Source: Shinisaurus crocodilurus (taxonomy: Eukaryota > Chordata > Lepidosauria > Squamata > Shinisauridae). From it: a stretch of 64,000 nt of DNA. Below, one piece after another: positions 23,220-33,769 of this stretch (position 1 is its first letter; each line of letters begins with the position of its first letter). The stretch covers positions 165,284,886 to 165,348,885 of the forward strand of contig CM037879.1 in assembly GCA_021292165.1 (NCBI GenBank), read 5' to 3'. The position numbers were made by a program, and so were the translations under genes. The notes beneath the pieces are model-generated. The model made no database searches and was not told the origin of the DNA. It saw only the letters and a program-made list of their open reading frames with translations.

Positions 23220-24557
23220 CAGGGCCGGTGCTACCATTAGGCGAACTAGGCAGCTGCCTAGGGCACTGGGCGGGGAAGGGGAGGGGAAAGAAGCGCGCCC
23301 CTCCCTCTCTCTCCTCCACCTCAGGGCTCGGTCTCCAAGCCTCGCAGCACCGTTACCAGGAGCAGCAGCTGCTGCTGCTGGCGCCGGAGGCAGAGGCCGG
23401 CAGGGGCCAATGATGGGAGGCTGGCGGATGCACCTGCAAACACCTCCTTCACCTTCCCAGGCGGGCAGGGGGCAATGTTGGGAGGCTGGTGGGCAGTGGG
23501 AAGGATGCACCTGCAAACACTTCTTTTGCCTTCCCTCCCTCCAGCGCGCGCCTCAGGTTCCTCAGCTCAGCGTCCCCTGAAAGCAGTTATTTCCAGCAAC
23601 CAGGGAGGGAGGGAAAGGTATTTTAAGCTAGCTGGGGCTCCAATGTTTTAATTATTTACCATGCTGTTTCTGTGTTTTGGTTTTAAATGCTTTTAGGATG
23701 CAATCCTACGTGTGTTTGGAGGGGGGGGGGAGTCCTACAACTCCCAGCATTCCCCAGCCAGCCATGCGCAATCCTACGCACGTTGAGGCAGAAAAACCCC
23801 CCGCAACTCCCAGCATTCCAACAGCCAGCCATGCTGGCTGGTGAATGCTGGGAGTTGCGGGGCTTTTTTCTGCCTCTACGTGTTTAGGATTGTGCCCTGA
23901 GCTGTTGATGTTTGCTTTACTGTACTTTGAATATTGTTGTCTGCCTTGAGCACTAGGCTGGTAAAGGGAAAGACAGGATAATATACATGATTCTGATAAA
24001 GAAATATTGCAACAAAGTGATAGAGAGAGGAGGGGAAGCAGAAATTTGAACCAGATGATCCACGGGCTCTCTCTTTGCTATGTTTCTACTACATGCATTC
24101 CCCCCCCCCCCGCAACTCAGAAGGTGTATGAGTCAAACCGGTGTCTCTGCACCTCCACCCTGCGAGGTAGGACAGGCTGCAAGACGCCCTTTTGTCTCTA
24201 TTCCTCACAGGTAGCGCCACCACACCTCTCTCACATCCTTTTTTCATATCCCTTGTGCTGCCCACAGGAGGAGACAGGCTTTTACATATATATATATATA
24301 TATATATATGGAGTAGGAGAAGGCCCTTGGGAGTTCCTGGCATAGCTGGGCTGATGTTGCCTCTTTGCTTTCCGCATGAACACAAAGGAAAAGTCTCAAA
24401 GTCCACAAAGTTTTTCTATGGGGCTCGGTAGTTCCCAGGGAGGGAAATTTATTTCATAATGGGCATAGGGCTGGAGGGAGGGAGGGCTCAAGTGGGAAGG
24501 GGGGGCGCTAAATATCTGATCTTGCCTAGGGCACCAAACTGCCTTGCACCGGCCCTG
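23220..24557. mobile_element. hAT element, CAGGGCCGGTGC family (long form, 1,338 bp)
   Basis: Ends CAGGGCCGGTGC and GCACCGGCCCTG. Exact 8-bp target duplication ACTGAAGC at 23212-23219 and 24558-24565. Its first ~55 bp and last ~85 bp match the 164-bp forms at 18547 and 31759. The interior has a GC-rich block, a nested foldback MITE (about 23695-23900) and a TA tract (24285-24309). No transposase frame. Confidence 0.85.
23695..23900. mobile_element. Foldback MITE nested in the long hAT element
   Basis: GGATGCAATCCTACGTGTG pairs with CACGTGTTTAGGATTGTGCCC-like sequence at the right. The arms CAACTCCCAGCATTCC / GAATGCTGGGAGTTG are present, with a partly duplicated left half. Confidence 0.6.
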
Positions 24558-24565
24558 ACTGAAGC

Positions 24566-25044
24566 CATGCCTGCTGGCACCCCTAGGCTTGGTTCCTGCC
24601 ATGGTGCGCCCCTATAGCCCCCTGTCAGCAGCTCTATCTTGACCTGACCTGGAAAATCTTGCCTCTGATTTGTGCTGAGCAATTGGGAAAGGAAAGAGAG
24701 AAAGGAAAAGAGTAAAGGGAAGATTTATTGTTCACTGCTCCAAAATCTGCTTAGACATGGAGCAGTATACAAATACGGCAAATAAATAAAAAGATCTCTG
24801 CACGCTCTCAAAGCTACTGTCGTCTCTAATCACACTGTCTGCTAGTGTACCCAGGTGGTGAATGCTGATGGGTTTGTAGCCAAAACGAGGCCAGTAAGAA
24901 AAAGAGAGCGGTATGAGCGTTCTTGAGGGAATCTCAAGGTTTGCAGGAATATTTAAAACAAATACCAAGGAGACAAAAATAATTTTTAAAAACCCAGTCT
25001 AATGAGAAGTGAGTATGCTCAGTAGTCATAAAATGTTGTGTCTC
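24566..25044. other. Unassigned sequence with LINE 3' remnant
   Basis: 24722-24795 resembles a LINE 3' end fragment (TTTATTGTTCACTGCTCC, then GCAAATAAATAAA). The rest is unassigned. Confidence 0.35.
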
Positions 25045-25045
25045 T

Positions 25046-25078
<33 letters not shown>
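25045..25078. repeat. (GT)n microsatellite
   Basis: About 17 GT units. Confidence 0.95.
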
Positions 25079-25080
<2 letters not shown>

Positions 25081-25089
25081 AAAATACAG

Positions 25090-26163
25090 GGAGTGACGGA
25101 ATGGCGGGCTGTCCACTCCATAGTTTTTTATCACATTCCACCATTCTCAGAAACTGTTCCTGCACATCCCATTTTCCATCTTTTCCATGTACGTGTTGTA
25201 TGATAAGTACCAGCTACTCAGTATGCGAGACGTCAGGTGTCCCATTCCACAATAGCAAGCATTTCTCACTTTCTCAGGAATTGTATCTACGGTAGTCCTT
25301 TTGTGGCACACACTGCCAAACACTCATGCAAACAAAACCAAAACATGTAGCATTCTCTCTCCAGCTATTTGATGCCCCATGACAGTTTCAAAGTGGAAGT
25401 TCAAGACTTGATTGTACAGTATTTACTGATCAATCTTACAGCAGAAAAACAGCCCACAGTCATCACATTCTAGGGTAGAATCATGTAATCCCCAGAATTG
25501 CAAATTTTGCTCTGTGAGAAATAGGGTAACATCAAGCAGACCTTGCAACAATTTACACACCACTTTTCCTTCTCTGAATGTATAGCATTTTCAAGAGCAT
25601 GATCAACAGCTCCTTTCCCACCAAGAACATTGGCAAAATCTTTCCACTGTAAGTAATGCTAAAATGACTAGAATTGGCCTTGTGACTCTCTGTCATACAG
25701 TTTCCTCCAGTTATCATTTACACCCTATGGTAGAATCTGAATTGATAAAGGGCTTGACTTTTGCTCAGACAGCATGGAAAGCAGAACAGGGCAGGCCAGC
25801 TGCCTCGTGGCTCCAAAAGAGCCAGTCCCTTTTCACACTTTCACCTTTGGGCAGAGTCTTGCAGGAAACAGATGTAGGGAATGAACGTTTGGAGGAATCA
25901 TGTGGGAAGCCTGCAGGTTTGGGTGGTGGACCCTTGGACACAATGAGATCTCTTTGCAACCTATCAAGATGTCCCCAGGTTGCTGGATCATTACATAACA
26001 TTTCTTGAAGCTCAGGAGCAGTTCCAGAAACCAGATCAGTTGTCTCATTTTTCTCATATGATGCTATGTCCATGTCAGTTTGCACCACCCAACCACCTGA
26101 CTCATTTTTAAATTCTCCTACTACACTGCCTGCTTTCTTTGTGACACTGTCCATAATCAGAGA
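25090..26163 (-). pseudogene. Decayed hAT-superfamily transposase (ZMYM/DUF4371-like)
   Basis: Read on the minus strand from about 26163. The longest intact stretch (to about 25765) carries LQEMLCNDPATWGHL, then SKGPPPKPAGFPHDSSKRSF and GESVKRDWLFWSHEAAGLPC, which is the conserved opening of hAT-type transposases related to ZMYM5-like genes. After a stop, shifted frames still show a LLDVTLFLTEQNLQFWG-type block (near 25510) and a TPDVSHTE block with KDGKWDVQEQFL (near 25200-25140). In this family the DUF4371 region contains the catalytic core start. Several stops and frameshifts make it non-functional. The 3' part is missing beyond the GT tract. It abuts a palindromic element at 26165. Class confidence is good; the exact family is not known. 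Confidence 0.75.
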
Positions 26164-26164
26164 T

Positions 26165-26410
26165 TGGCTGGGTTCAGACAATACGACAACCCACACTCAA
26201 ATACTGAGTATGGGTTGAGTGTGTGTTGTCGTTGAACCGTGGGTTGTTGCTAAAACATAGGTTATCATGTCTGAAGCCAGGTGCGCTAACAAACATGATT
26301 TGTTAACCACAAATGAACCACAGTTCACAACCCCCCAAAAAACCCCATGGGTTCTCTTCATGGGTTGTTCATGGTTAACCATGGTTTGTTAGTGTGGCTG
26401 GGTTCAGACA
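26165..26410. mobile_element. Palindromic MITE (GGCTGGGTTCAGACA family)
   Basis: GGCTGGGTTCAGACA at 26167 pairs with TGTCTGAAGCCAGG (26268-26281). A second palindrome, GCTAACAAACATG..CATGGTTTGTTAG, follows and ends with another TGGCTGGGTTCAGACA in direct orientation. The uninterrupted relative of 16518-17750. Confidence 0.6.
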
Positions 26411-26819
26411 TAGGGAAGGATAAACACTCACCTCCTATAATGCAGTGGACTAAGGACCTTACAACACGTTTTGATATATGAACAGGTGGCATATAGACAC
26501 CAACTTCAAATGGATACTTATTTGGATATTTGGTCTGCTTTTGTTGAAGCCTATGTATAATTGTTAGAAAGCCATATGCATTTCATACAAATGCCATGTA
26601 CTGTACGTATATTTAAAATCACTGGGGAAAACAACAGAAAATGTATTTTGGGTGCCTATAGGCACTACATTGGGGACCACTGAAGTAGAACACAACCTGA
26701 CTATTTTTCAGTATCACCTTGCAATTAGAGGCTAGAAACTTCCTTTTCAAAGATGAGATGTGAAAATTCAGGAAAGGGGCCTGGAATATCCCTAAGAGGA
26801 GAACACCCCACCCCCTTTG
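26411..26819. other. Unassigned sequence
   Basis: No gene or repeat recognised. Confidence 0.35.
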
Positions 26820-27177
26820 GCTATGGCCCTTTGGCTGTAATCAGATAACACAGGAGTGTAGAACCGCAGGCCCAGCAGGAAAATCTGGGCCACCTGGCCC
26901 AGATGGCCACACACCCTTTCCCCCACCAACAATCATTTGGTGGTTGCCTGGTTTCTGTGTGGCTTCCCCCTATTCTAAAAGGCTGACGTGCCTTTCCTAA
27001 GGCTTACTTACTGGCAGTAACAGCTTTATGCTAAAATATGCAGGTATTTTGGCCCCACCCCTTTTGCCTTCAGCCCACCCACCGCTGGAATGCATCTCAC
27101 CCCACCCCCCCACACAGAGCTTCTCCAAAATGGAATTTGGCCCTCAGGTTGAAAGAGGTTCAACACCCCTAAGATAG
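26820..27177 (-). mobile_element. hAT-like MITE (CAGGGATGTTCAACCTC family)
   Basis: Reverse complement of the 15694-16054 type, ending GAAAGAGGTTCAACACCCC. The left end is degenerate. Confidence 0.6.
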
Positions 27178-27589
27178 CAGGTGTTGTCAGCATGCAAGCA
27201 GAGAGGGAAGTAAACACTTGACTCAGCCAAGAAGACTGAGGTATTTTATACCTTCCCTACCTGTTCAGCAGGTGGCCTCTGCTCTGAGCTCCAAAAGGGT
27301 TTGCCTCCATGAGCACAGAAGCAGCAGGAGCCTGCCACACTCACCGTTGCCACAATCAGAGCCAAAGGACAGATCTACACTGCAGACTGAGAGCCAATCC
27401 ACCCATTGCAAAGAATGAAATGCTAAACTGAGGTAGATTTCTGAATGTTAGTTCAGTAAAGTAAAGATTTCTACTTTAGACAGCAGGATGGCAGGGGTGC
27501 ATTTTAAATCTTCCACATGTTACGCCGCCACCCTAAAAAAAAACCCCACCTCCACCTACTTAAATATAATAAATAAATAAATTTAGACA
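27178..27589. other. Unassigned sequence
   Basis: No gene or repeat recognised apart from an AATAAATAAA run near 27570. Confidence 0.35.
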
Positions 27590-27787
27590 GAAAAGGTTCC
27601 TACAACTCCCAGCATTCTTCAGCCAGCATGGCTGGGGAATTCTGGGAGTTGTAGGGTTTAGTAATTAATTTATTTCATTTACAGGATTTATATACCACTC
27701 ATATTCCAGTATGGAGATTTCGGAGCAGTGAACAATAAAATATAAAACACATTTTCTGTCTAAACATGCATAGGATTGCACCCTTAG
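27590..27787. mobile_element. Foldback MITE (GGGTGCAATCC family) split by a LINE fragment
   Basis: The arms CTACAACTCCCAGCATTC and GAATTCTGGGAGTTGTAG are followed by a 90-bp LINE 3' remnant (27660-27750) and then the outer arm TGTCTAAACATGCATAGGA. The left outer arm is reduced. Confidence 0.55.
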
Positions 27788-28161
27788 CATACTACATGCA
27801 CTGAGAATTTGGATTAGTTTTGTTTGTTTTAATGAGGGTATATATACCACAATCTGGACTAGCGCTGTTTAAACTTCTCCCACAGTCCACCACCTCATTT
27901 TTTGATAACAGCCATTTCCTCTCTGCAGAGAACACTGGGAACTGTAGTTCTATGAGAGGAGCGAGGACTCTCTCACAGAAAAGTCTTGCAGCTTCTAGCA
28001 GTGTAGTCTCCAGCAATACTACTGTTCCCAGCTGCCTAAGGGATATAGGAAGTAAAAGGGAGCCAGGAAGTAGAGTTAGAAAAGAGAGTGGAAAGGGAGC
28101 TGGAGATCGGAAGAACTGTTTCATGAATAAAGTTAATGCAACTCACTGCCTAAAGAAAGTG

Positions 28162-28294
28162 CCTCTCCAACTTTGGGTCCCCAGATGTTGTTGGCCTACA
28201 GCTCCCAGCATACCCAGCCAGCATGGCTAATGGCAAGGGGTTCTGGGAGCTGTAGTCCAACAACATCTGGGGACCCAAGGTTGGAGAGCCCTGA
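28162..28294. mobile_element. hAT foldback MITE with 27-bp flanking direct repeats
   Basis: Arms CTCTCCAACTTTGGGTCCCC and GGGGACCCAAGGTTGGAGAG. The right end is the full GAGCCCTG, while the left lacks CAGGG. A 27-bp sequence is repeated exactly at 28135-28161 and 28295-28321. The intact relative is 33537-33662. Confidence 0.75.
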
Positions 28295-28396
28295 AATGCA
28301 ACTCACTGCCTAAAGAAAGTGGTCTAGTTAGAAAATCTTCAAAAGAGACAAACAACACTTCCCTCCCAGCCAGGGTCGTTCCAGCCAGGTTATTAG

Positions 28397-28769
28397 GGTG
28401 GCCATGTGTCTTCTTTTTCAGAGGACAGTCCTCTGTTTGAAGGTCTGTCATAGGACTGTTCTTTATTTGAAAGGCTGCCCAGTCCAAGTCTGGTTTAAAG
28501 GTAAAGAACCATCAGAAGGAAGAGCTGGGCCTTGAAGTTGCCCATCAACAGCACCTGGACAGAAGTCTGAGCAAGGCACATGGGTCACCTGGTCACAGTC
28601 TTCCACACCACGGTGAGATGTACTGCATTTCTATTTAAATTATAATGATCTTTTCTAAGTTTGCATCTATACATATTAATTAGCATTTGCACATTTTATG
28701 CAGATATGTGTCCTCTGTTTTGGTTACGTGTGTCCTCTTTTTGGAAGTGATTTACAAGTAGCCACCCTA
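28397..28769 (+). repeat. ~370-bp interspersed repeat (TAGGGTGGC family), full copy
   Basis: Begins TAGGGTGGCCATGTGTC and ends AGTAGCCACCCTA; the short ends are inverted repeats, suggesting a DNA transposon. Other copies at 556-747 and 20188-20580. Confidence 0.65.
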
Positions 28770-29216
28770 TGTGTTATTGGAGCTCAGCTGAGGAGAAGAC
28801 ATCTTGGGGAGAGAAGGCAAAGTAAGCCACAGGTAGGGCCCCAGCCCACTCCCACCTTCTGAATGGGCAATTCACCTACAGTGCTTTGCAGGTATGTGTA
28901 TGAGAGAGAGAGAGAAAAGCTGCTGGCAGTTTGATGTGTGAGAGAGAAAGAGATGGGAGGTTTTGTGCCAGAGTTTAGTCCAAGGGGTCTGTGAAAGACC
29001 TCATATTTGCCCTCTTACAGGGCTGGCCCATCTTGCTGCCTGAGCAAATGGCATCTCCCCTCCCCAAGTCAAGGTACATAGTACCCAAGACTGGCCAAAT
29101 TAGTTATTTAATGTACTGTTATTTTATAAATTAAGTAGCTAACAATTTGCTCCCCTTTCATGACACCCAAAATCAGCTATCTGAGGTGGCTGCCTCACTC
29201 TACCTAATGGTAGGGC
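28770..29216. other. Unassigned sequence with possible MITE
   Basis: 29018-29216 starts CAGGGCTGGCCCATC and ends ACCTAATGGTAGGGCCC, resembling a degenerate member of a CAGGGC..CCATTAGGC family related to 23220-24557. The rest is unassigned. Confidence 0.35.
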
Positions 29217-30261
29217 CCAGCCACCCCTCTGGGAACCTGATACAGGATCATTGGTTTTGCAGCCTGCTGCAGGGGTCTCTTTTGCTTCTGCCATGTTCAG
29301 TGTGTATATTTGTGTGAAGGATCACTAACTGGATCCTTTGCATGAGTTCGGCGCTCAACGGGTTAACCGGCACTGAGTTACAGCCTGTACAAGCGCTGGA
29401 GACCGCCTGGGAGGCTCGCGCACACAAGAGGAAACCAGAGCTCTTTAAATGACCAAATAAGGCTTTTATTTGTTTACACAAGATACGGAGCGGAACTAAC
29501 AGCTTTCTAGGAATACTACAATGTCAACACAACCTTAGTTGCCCCCTGCGTTTGTCAATGAAACAGGCTCCTAGGCTAGCGCATTGGAGTTAGTCAGTTA
29601 CCTCAGATCAAAGACGTTATGCTAGTCAATTTCAATCTGGCTCCGAATCGGCCGATCCGGGGATGGGAATGGCTTACTCCAGCTACCGCCTGGAGGACAA
29701 ATCTGGTTCTGAAGTACCCTGGGTTCCCAACAACCTGTTACTGGAAGGGAGAGGGGTTTTCTACCCCTGAGTTCCCGCTCTCCCCACCCTCCAGGTCAGG
29801 TGGGGGCTTATGCCTGCCCCTTCGTATCAGGTGGGCTTATTCCTGCCCAGGAAGAAGGTGACGTACTGGGTACTTTACAGCTCTTTGAGACTGCCCTGAT
29901 AGTTTGATGGTTCTTGATGGTCCTTCCTTGGGTTTTGTGGAATTCCACCGAGACTCTCCATTGTTGGGGATGCCGGTCTGTCTGGCTGCTTCCCCTGTGA
30001 CCTCATCCCCCCTCCTCGCCCCCTTCCCTTGGGCGGAGACCGGGTGTGTGTGTGTGTGTGTGTGTGTAGACTCGTGTCAGGCTTTCTCCACAATTTGTAA
30101 ATAAAACAAATAAAACATACATCTGCAGTGCTCTCTTGTTCAAAGGAATTCTTCAGTAATGACCCTGGACTTCTTACTGCTCAGGCAAGTGGAGAGTACT
30201 TAACACTTTCCACCATTTCCTTCTCTCTGTAATAATCAAAGGGATGCTATGAGAGGTTAAG
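29217..30261. other. GC-rich unassigned block, possible LTR or old element
   Basis: 29330-30100 differs from its surroundings: GC-rich, with the complement of an AATAAAAGCC signal near 29461, and a GT tract (30041-30067). No ends or coding sequence were recognised. Confidence 0.3.
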
Positions 30262-30395
30262 GGTGCAATCCTATACATGTTTAGACAGGGGAAAAAGTTC
30301 TACAATGCCCTGCATGCCCCAGCCAGCCATGCTGGCTGGGGAATGCTGGGAGCTGGAGGACATTTTTCTGTCTAAACATGCATAGAATTGAGCCT
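30262..30395. mobile_element. Foldback MITE (GGGTGCAATCCTATG family)
   Basis: GGGTGCAATCCTATACATG pairs with CATGCATAGAATTGAGCC, and the centre GCCAGCCATGCTGGCTGG is a palindrome. Flanks TTA(A) / TTA. Confidence 0.7.
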
Positions 30396-31119
30396 TAGAT
30401 TTATGTTGGTGTGGGTAAAGAAGCCATTACTGGATTTTCTCACTTGTATCTAAAGGATTGCTCACTGTAGTAGACCATGCTGGAAGTTCCAATTGGAATT
30501 ACATCAGCAAAGCTCTTTGAGGACTGCAACCGAGGTTGATGGGTCCAAGTTAGGAAAGCATTTCTATATCTGTTTTAAGTCCACCTTTATTCAAGCAAGC
30601 GCTTTATCACCCTTTCAGCACATGATTAAAGTTAAACATAATGAAGTGCTTTGCTGAATAAGGATGGACTTGAGTAATGAAATGGAGGCTGGATTCACAC
30701 CAGATCCTTGCGCTACAATTCTGAGAGGGCTGTGTGGTGTATATATAGAAAGGTATTCGAATCAATTGCCTACATCATCTGCTACTTTGACCTTTCTGCC
30801 TCCTAGGGTGAAAAATATTTTGACAACAGTGAGTGAGCAGATTTTGCCAATGGCTACAGTCCTAAACACACACATCCTGCAGATCAGTGGTCTCAGACCC
30901 CTGCAGATACACTGCCCATTCAGGGGCGGGGGGGGGCGGACGGACAGACGGACGGACGGACGGACATCTCCTTGCCATTAGTTCCCACTGATGAAACATC
31001 ACTGCATCATCCTGGACTATTCACCAGCCATCAGCCTAAGAAAGGATGGGGTATTGTGGGGTATCTTTCAAGTAGAAGACCTGATGATATGAAAATGAAG
31101 GGGTGAAGACAGGAGTGTG
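30396..31119. other. Unassigned sequence with GGAC repeat
   Basis: A (GGAC)n tract lies at about 30938-30965 after a G-run. No gene recognised. Confidence 0.4.
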
Positions 31120-31345
31120 TTAACGTAGTATACTGGTCCGAGTGTTGGACTTTGTCTGGGGAGACCCACATTGAAATCCCCCACCCAGCCATAAAGCTCA
31201 CTGGGTGATCTTGGGCCAGTCACACACTCTCAGTCTAACCTACCTCATAGCGTTGCTGTGGGGATAAAATGGGGTGGGGGAGAACTATATGCCACCTTGA
31301 GCTCCTTGGAGCGAGAAAAAAGGCAAGGTATAAATTCACTTCGAC
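31120..31345 (+). mobile_element. tRNA-derived SINE (MIR-like layout)
   Basis: AACGTAGTATACTGGTCCGAG, CACTGGGTGATCTTGGGCC and CTACCTCATAGCGTTGCTG, then GAGCTCCTTGGAGCGAG; same family as 21658-21902. Confidence 0.6.
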
Positions 31346-31507
31346 AGAGGGCCTACTTCCTGCCCATCATTCTACAGTTGAGTCAAAGTCAGCTTCAGTT
31401 CAGCCCATTATGGGGTGAGATGGCCCACGTCAGGCAGCAAATTTGAGGCACCTCTCAAAAGGCAGCAAAGGTTTTCTGGTTTATTATTACATTGTCACCA
31501 TCATCAT

Positions 31508-31692
31508 GGGGAGAGCTACAGGCCTGTGGCTCACGCTGGCTCAGCTTGTCTGAGTGTGGAAAGCTAAGCAGGGTCAGGCCTGGTGATTACTTGGATGGGA
31601 GACCCCTCCTCTAGTTTCCTGCATTGAGCAGGGGGTTGGACTTGATGGCCTTGTAGGCCCCTTCCAACTCTATGATCCTATGATCTATGCTA
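31508..31692 (+). mobile_element. 5S-rRNA-derived SINE, best full copy
   Basis: ACAGGCCTGTGGCTCACG, then the 5S box AAGCTAAGCAGGGTCAGGCC and TACTTGGATGGGAGACCCC, then the CR1-like tail GGGGGTTGGACTTGATGGCC ending in repeated CTATGAT units. Confidence 0.8.
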
Positions 31693-31758
31693 TGATGATA
31701 TAGCTCCAGCCGCCTCACACCTTAAGCTGTCTTGGGCCACTCTGACTGGGTCTGCAAG

Positions 31759-31924
31759 CAGGGCCGGTGCTACCATTAGGCCAATTCGGCAGCTGCCTAG
31801 GGTGCAGGGCTAAAGGGGGCGCCAGAAACGCCTTGAAAAAAAAATACAGCGCTCTCAAGTGGGAAGGGGGGGCGCTAAATATCTGATCTTGCCTAGGGCA
31901 CCAAACTGCCTTGCACCGGTCCTG
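31759..31924. mobile_element. hAT MITE, CAGGGCCGGTGC family (short form)
   Basis: Ends CAGGGCCGGTGC and GCACCGGTCCTG. Target duplication TCTGCAAG / TCTGCTAG matches at 7 of 8 positions. 166 bp, nearly identical to 18547-18710. Confidence 0.8.
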
Positions 31925-32639
31925 TCTGCTAGTATAAGACCAAATAAAAGGGAAATAGGCCCCTGGATTCATCGGCATAATGAGAGCACCACAAATCAGA
32001 TTTCTACATGGTACCAGGGACGGCTCATTGCCTTGTGCAGTTGGGGCAGCGCCAATCTGAATTGGGTACACTGTGCTTAAAGAAAGGGAGGGTAAGAGAG
32101 AGAGTAGAAGAGTGTAAAATTGTGTGTGTAAAAAAGAGAAATCACGGTCTCTGCTTTGCACTAATGATCTTGAAGTTACTTGCCTTAGGGCACAATCCTA
32201 TGCAGGTTTAGGCAGAAAAGAGTCCTACAACTCCCAGCATTACCCAGCCAGCCAGGATTGTGCAATTAGTTTCTCTTCTGTGTGCAATGGGGGTTCTTGC
32301 TGGAATAGAAAAATATGGGTCCAAAGGAATGCTGCTATGTTGTTGTGTGGATCTCTACTCCCGCCCAATCATCTGCTTTGCAGGCATGATCTCAGAGTTA
32401 ATTTGCCTCAGTTTCCCTTGTCTGTACAATGGGTTGCTGCTGTGGATAATTATGACCCCTTGGCTCCACCTGCCATTCGTTGCCCTGCCCTCCACTCCGC
32501 CAGTCCCAATAGCTACTAGCCACCACTGCATGATACAATCCAGCAGTCTTGCGTATCTCATACCAACCTGCCTGTGCATTAAGATAATCAAATGAGGCCC
32601 TTTGTCGAGCACCATCCGCAGGAGAAGTCCATTATCTAT
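31925..32639. other. Unassigned sequence with half foldback MITE
   Basis: 32186-32270 is a shortened GGGCACAATCCTATGCAGG foldback copy. The rest is unassigned. Confidence 0.4.
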
Positions 32640-32960
32640 ACACAAAGGAGAGAGGGCCCTTTCTGTGGTGGTGCCCCAATTTTGGAATGCCTTCCCTAAG
32701 GCATTTCAACTGGTGCCAAGATTATAATCTTTTTGGCACCAAGTTAAGACATTTCTATGTGCATTTTTCCCCTATTGTACTGCTGTTGCTTGTATCTTTT
32801 TATAGTGTGTCACCTCTCAGTGTTTGGTAGTATTTGTGTTGGTTTTTATAGTATTATACCTGTTATTTTCAATTTGTATCCCTTGTACACCACCCTAGAA
32901 TCCATTTGGATGGAAGACATTTTTAAAATAAATTTTAGAAAATGTTACAGGAAAAGGACA
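32640..32960 (+). mobile_element. L2-type LINE 3' end
   Basis: GAGAGGGCCCTTTCTGTGGTGG, then GGAATGCCTTCCC, and CACCACCCTAGAATCC near the end, as in vertebrate L2 3' regions. Confidence 0.6.
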
Positions 32961-33212
32961 AAATAATAATAATCAGGTATTTTATAATACCTAGGAATTC
33001 TATTCATTGGAGAGTGGCAGCATTAGGCAAAGTACCAAACAAAGCCAAATGAAAAACTGTAGTACATGATCAGCATAGGTTGCAGTCCAAAACACACTTA
33101 CTAGGGAGTAATAAGCCCATTGAACATTGTGAGTATTACTTCTGACTTAACATGCATAGGATTGCACAATTAGACATTGTATGTCAGTGCTAGGAATTCT
33201 ATAGATTTCAAA

Positions 33213-33769
33213 GGGCTTCTCTATATGAGGTGTTTAACCTGCCGCTTTACTGAGGCTTCTTCCATTTTCTCTGTGGGAGGAAGAGCGCATTCTTTCCACG
33301 AGGTTTTTCCCCCCCCCAGGGTTTTACTTTCTCTGCCTTTCTATATATTCCATTACCCAACCAGAAGGTGGCACTGTGGTATGGCAGCAGTATAGAGGAA
33401 CTCCGACAGACAATACATGAGACTTTCATTCCGGTTTGTTCTACATTTGAAATTAAATCGCTGACTTCCCCCGCTCTTAAAAAAAAGCCACAAAAATAGC
33501 TGGAGAACATAAGAGAGGCCCTAGAGCAGGGCTCTCCAACCTTGGGTCCCCAGATGTTGCTGGCCTACAGCTCCCAGCATACCCAGCCAGCATGGCTAAT
33601 GGCAAGGGATTCTGGGAGCTGTAGTCCAGCAACATCTGGGGACCCAAGGTTAGAGAGCCCTGCCCTAGAGGATGAGGACGATGCCATGTGGACGATGCCA
33701 TGTGGACCAGCAAACTTCTGTAAGTGAGGCATCAAGAGCACACAATAAATGCCTCATGTAGTGAAGCCC
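33213..33769. mobile_element. TIR element (GGGCTTCTCTACATGAGGC family) hosting a MITE
   Basis: Ends GGGCTTCTCTATATGAGG and GCCTCATGTAGTGAAGCCC. AAA flanks both sides. A hAT foldback MITE is nested at 33537-33662. Interior matches 3066-3480 in reverse. Confidence 0.7.
33537..33662. mobile_element. hAT foldback MITE (CAGGGCTCTCCAACC family)
   Basis: Almost perfect foldback: CAGGGCTCTCCAACCTTGGG pairs with CCCAAGGTTAGAGAGCCCTG. Exact 8-bp target duplication CCCTAGAG at 33529-33536 and 33663-33670. Confidence 0.85.

Noticed and set aside
18585..32161. A shared peptide (CKAVWCPRQDQIF) in frames near 18.6, 24.5 and 31.9 kb
   Set aside because: It is the translation of the right end of one hAT MITE family, not a protein.
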